From: Treponema sp.
GTDB taxonomy: Bacteria > Spirochaetota > Spirochaetia > Treponematales > Treponemataceae
Reading direction: 5' to 3'
Length of the DNA stretch: 12,818 nucleotides
NCBI GenBank assembly: GCA_021442965.1
Contig: JABUUX010000069.1
Span: forward strand, 1 to 12,818
Both the position numbers and the translations under genes were made by a program. Of the stretch, positions 11,361 to 12,818 are shown one piece after another (position 1 is the first letter of the stretch; every line of letters starts with the position of its first letter). Below the pieces are notes generated by a model. The model was given only the letters and a program-made list of their open reading frames with translations, was not told the DNA's origin and searched no databases.

Positions 11361-12818
11361 CTATTTTTCGTACCAGCTCTGTGCAAGACGCAAGATTTTT
11401 TCTTCACCAAACATTGGACCTGCAAACTGCATACCCACTGGTAATCCTGCTTTTGTAAAACCAGCCGGAACACTTATTGAAGTAATACGAGAAAGATTTA
11501 CGAAAACTGTATACATATCAGACAGGTACATTTCAAGAGGATCATCTACTTTCTGACCGAGTTTGAAAGCCGGGGTCGGACAGGTTGGACAAAGAACGAT
11601 ATCATAAGATTTAAAAAGTTCAGCCATTTCACGCTGGATTCTTGCACGGACGGTCATTCCTTTTTTATAAGTATTTCCGGAGAACTGTTCTGAAAGCACA
11701 TAGTTTCCGATTACAATACGTCGTTTTACTTCAGGGCCGAAGCCCTGACTTCTTGTATCAACATAAAGCTCATCATATCCGTTTCCGTTATCGATACGTC
11801 CGCCATAACGGATTCCGTCAAAACGGCTTAAGTTTGAGGCAGCTTCAGACAGAGCGATAACATAATATGCGGCAATTGAAGCATCCAGAACCGGAAGGTC
11901 AACTTCTGTAATGGAAGCACCTTTTGATTCAAACCATGCTCTTGTTTCCTTAAACTTTTCTTCAACTTCAGGATCGAGACCTTTAGTTTCCAGAAACTGT
12001 TTTGGAATTGCAATTTTCAAAGCCTTGATTTCTGCATCAGTCATGGCAGTAAGATTTTTAAGATTTGTAGCATTCGGTAAATCGGCAGATGTATCATCAT
12101 ACATATCAACACCAGCCATACAGGAAAGAGGAAGCGCAATATCTTTTGGAGAATGACCGAGAAGTCCTACCTGATCAAGAGAAGAACCGTAAGCTACAAC
12201 ACCCCAGCGGGAAAGAACACCGTAAGTTGTTTTAAGTCCGTATAATCCGCAGTATGAAGCCGGAAGACGTACAGAACCACCAGTTTCTGTTCCAAGACCG
12301 AACACCGCCATGTCAGCGGCAACAGCAGCGGCTGAACCGCCCGAAGATCCCCCTGAAACATAATCACGGTTTACAGGATTACGTGTAGCCCCATAGCATG
12401 AATATTCTGTAGAAGACCCCATAGCAAATTCATCCTGATTACAGCGGCCAAGCGGAACAGCGCCGGCTTTTTCAAGCCTGTCAATAACTGTGGCATTGTA
12501 CGGTGCAACATATCCTTCAAGGATTTTTGAAGAACAGGTAAGGTGTTTCCCTTTTGCAGAAATATTATCTTTGTTTGCAAAAGGAACCCCTAAAAGTGGC
12601 TTTTCTGCATAAAGAGTTTCTAAAGTACCGTTTGAACGGGCAGCGGATATTTCTTCATCACAAGCCTTTGCTTTTGCAACAGCATCGTCATACATTTCCA
12701 AAAATGCATTTAGAGGAAGAGCAGATTTTTTATCTTCCTCAAAAGTCTTTATAGAATTTTCAACAAGTGCTGTACTTGTGATTTCACCGTTTTTCAATTT
12801 ATTTACAATTTCATCAAT
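11361..12818 (-). CDS. gatA: Glutamyl-tRNA(Gln) amidotransferase subunit A GatA (5' end beyond window)
   Basis: This is the glutaminase subunit of GatCAB, which converts Glu-tRNA(Gln) (and often Asp-tRNA(Asn)) to the amidated form using glutamine. The frame is open to the last base of the window, with 485 codons visible. A TTG at 12797 could be read as a start, but the preceding codons (IDEIVNK) match the family's N-terminal helix, so the true start is probably a few codons outside. The Ser-cisSer-Lys triad is present: Lys in FANKDN (codon 12570-12572), cis-Ser in VSGGSSGGSA and nucleophilic Ser in ETGGSVRLPAS. Their spacing (75 and 24 residues) is the same as in Staphylococcus aureus GatA. 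The C-terminus is complete, with the usual LPVGMQFAGP. No gatB or gatC is visible. It ends 95 bases before ispE, and I saw no clear terminator in that gap. Confidence 0.95.
   Translation of the reverse strand: MDEIVNKLKNGEITSTALVENSIKTFEEDKKSALPLNAFLEMYDDAVAKAKACDEEISAARSNGTLETLYAEKPLLGVPFANKDNISAKGKHLTCSSKILEGYVAPYNATVIDRLEKAGAVPLGRCNQDEFAMGSSTEYSCYGATRNPVNRDYVSGGSSGGSAAAVAADMAVFGLGTETGGSVRLPASYCGLYGLKTTYGVLSRWGVVAYGSSLDQVGLLGHSPKDIALPLSCMAGVDMYDDTSADLPNATNLKNLTAMTDAEIKALKIAIPKQFLETKGLDPEVEEKFKETRAWFESKGASITEVDLPVLDASIAAYYVIALSEAASNLSRFDGIRYGGRIDNGNGYDELYVDTRSQGFGPEVKRRIVIGNYVLSEQFSGNTYKKGMTVRARIQREMAELFKSYDIVLCPTCPTPAFKLGQKVDDPLEMYLSDMYTVFVNLSRITSISVPAGFTKAGLPVGMQFAGPMFGEEKILRLAQSWYEK

Noticed and set aside
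12795..12797. TTG at 12797 as the gatA start
   Set aside because: The codons upstream to the window edge remain open and resemble the family's N-terminal helix, and no ribosome binding site precedes the TTG.
1..12818. Mobile element, CRISPR array, defence or biosynthetic island hidden among the genes
   Set aside because: All genes are recognisable housekeeping genes on one strand with tight spacing. I found no transposase or integrase, no spaced direct repeats, and no att-like duplication flanking the tRNA.

Overview
The window is an AT-rich stretch of bacterial chromosome in which every protein gene I can support, and the one tRNA gene, lies on the minus strand. It is almost entirely housekeeping. 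The gene set (SpoVG in a context with no sporulation genes, a long glutamine-dependent NAD synthetase, a PotA/PotB polyamine importer, SecD and SecF as separate proteins with an enlarged SecF periplasmic region, GatA with a tRNA-Gln, and the MEP isoprenoid pathway) fits a host-associated spirochaete of the Treponema type. That placement is inferred from gene content and protein style. No 16S rRNA or other taxonomic marker is present.

In the direction of transcription (high to low coordinate) the layout is as follows. (1) gatA (11361-12818, start outside the window), then the two-gene unit ispE-spoVG (10372-11265 region) with its own promoter. (2) A tRNA-Gln(UUG) gene (9927-9999) with its own sigma70-like promoter and a strong intrinsic terminator. 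(3) The secretion operon yajC-secD-secF (9693 to 6261), which starts at an excellent TTGATT-17-TATAAT promoter and ends at an 18-bp hairpin terminator. (4) ispH-queD-mrp-nadE (6163 to 2084), starting at an extended -10 promoter that abuts the ispH start codon and ending at a bidirectional terminator. (5) potA-potB (1942 to beyond base 1), a polyamine ABC transporter that continues past the window edge.

Functionally, YajC, SecD and SecF form the accessory complex that uses the proton or sodium gradient to help SecYEG export proteins. IspE and IspH are the kinase and the final Fe-S reductase of the MEP pathway. Mrp is a likely Fe-S carrier that could serve IspH and other Fe-S enzymes. QueD makes the queuosine precursor, NadE makes NAD from deamido-NAD and glutamine, and GatA supplies the amidase of the Glu-tRNA(Gln) transamidation enzyme whose substrate tRNA is encoded nearby.

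I see no mobile element, CRISPR array, toxin-antitoxin pair, defence gene or obvious new multi-gene system. The points most worth checking are regulatory. ispH and ispE both have a -10 box placed so that the transcript would begin at, or one base before, the ATG (leaderless mRNAs). A hairpin at the spoVG/tRNA-Gln junction straddles the predicted tRNA transcription start. A promoter-hairpin-U-tract arrangement precedes potA. In proteins, SecF carries an extra periplasmic segment and YajC a long Lys/Ala/Glu tail.
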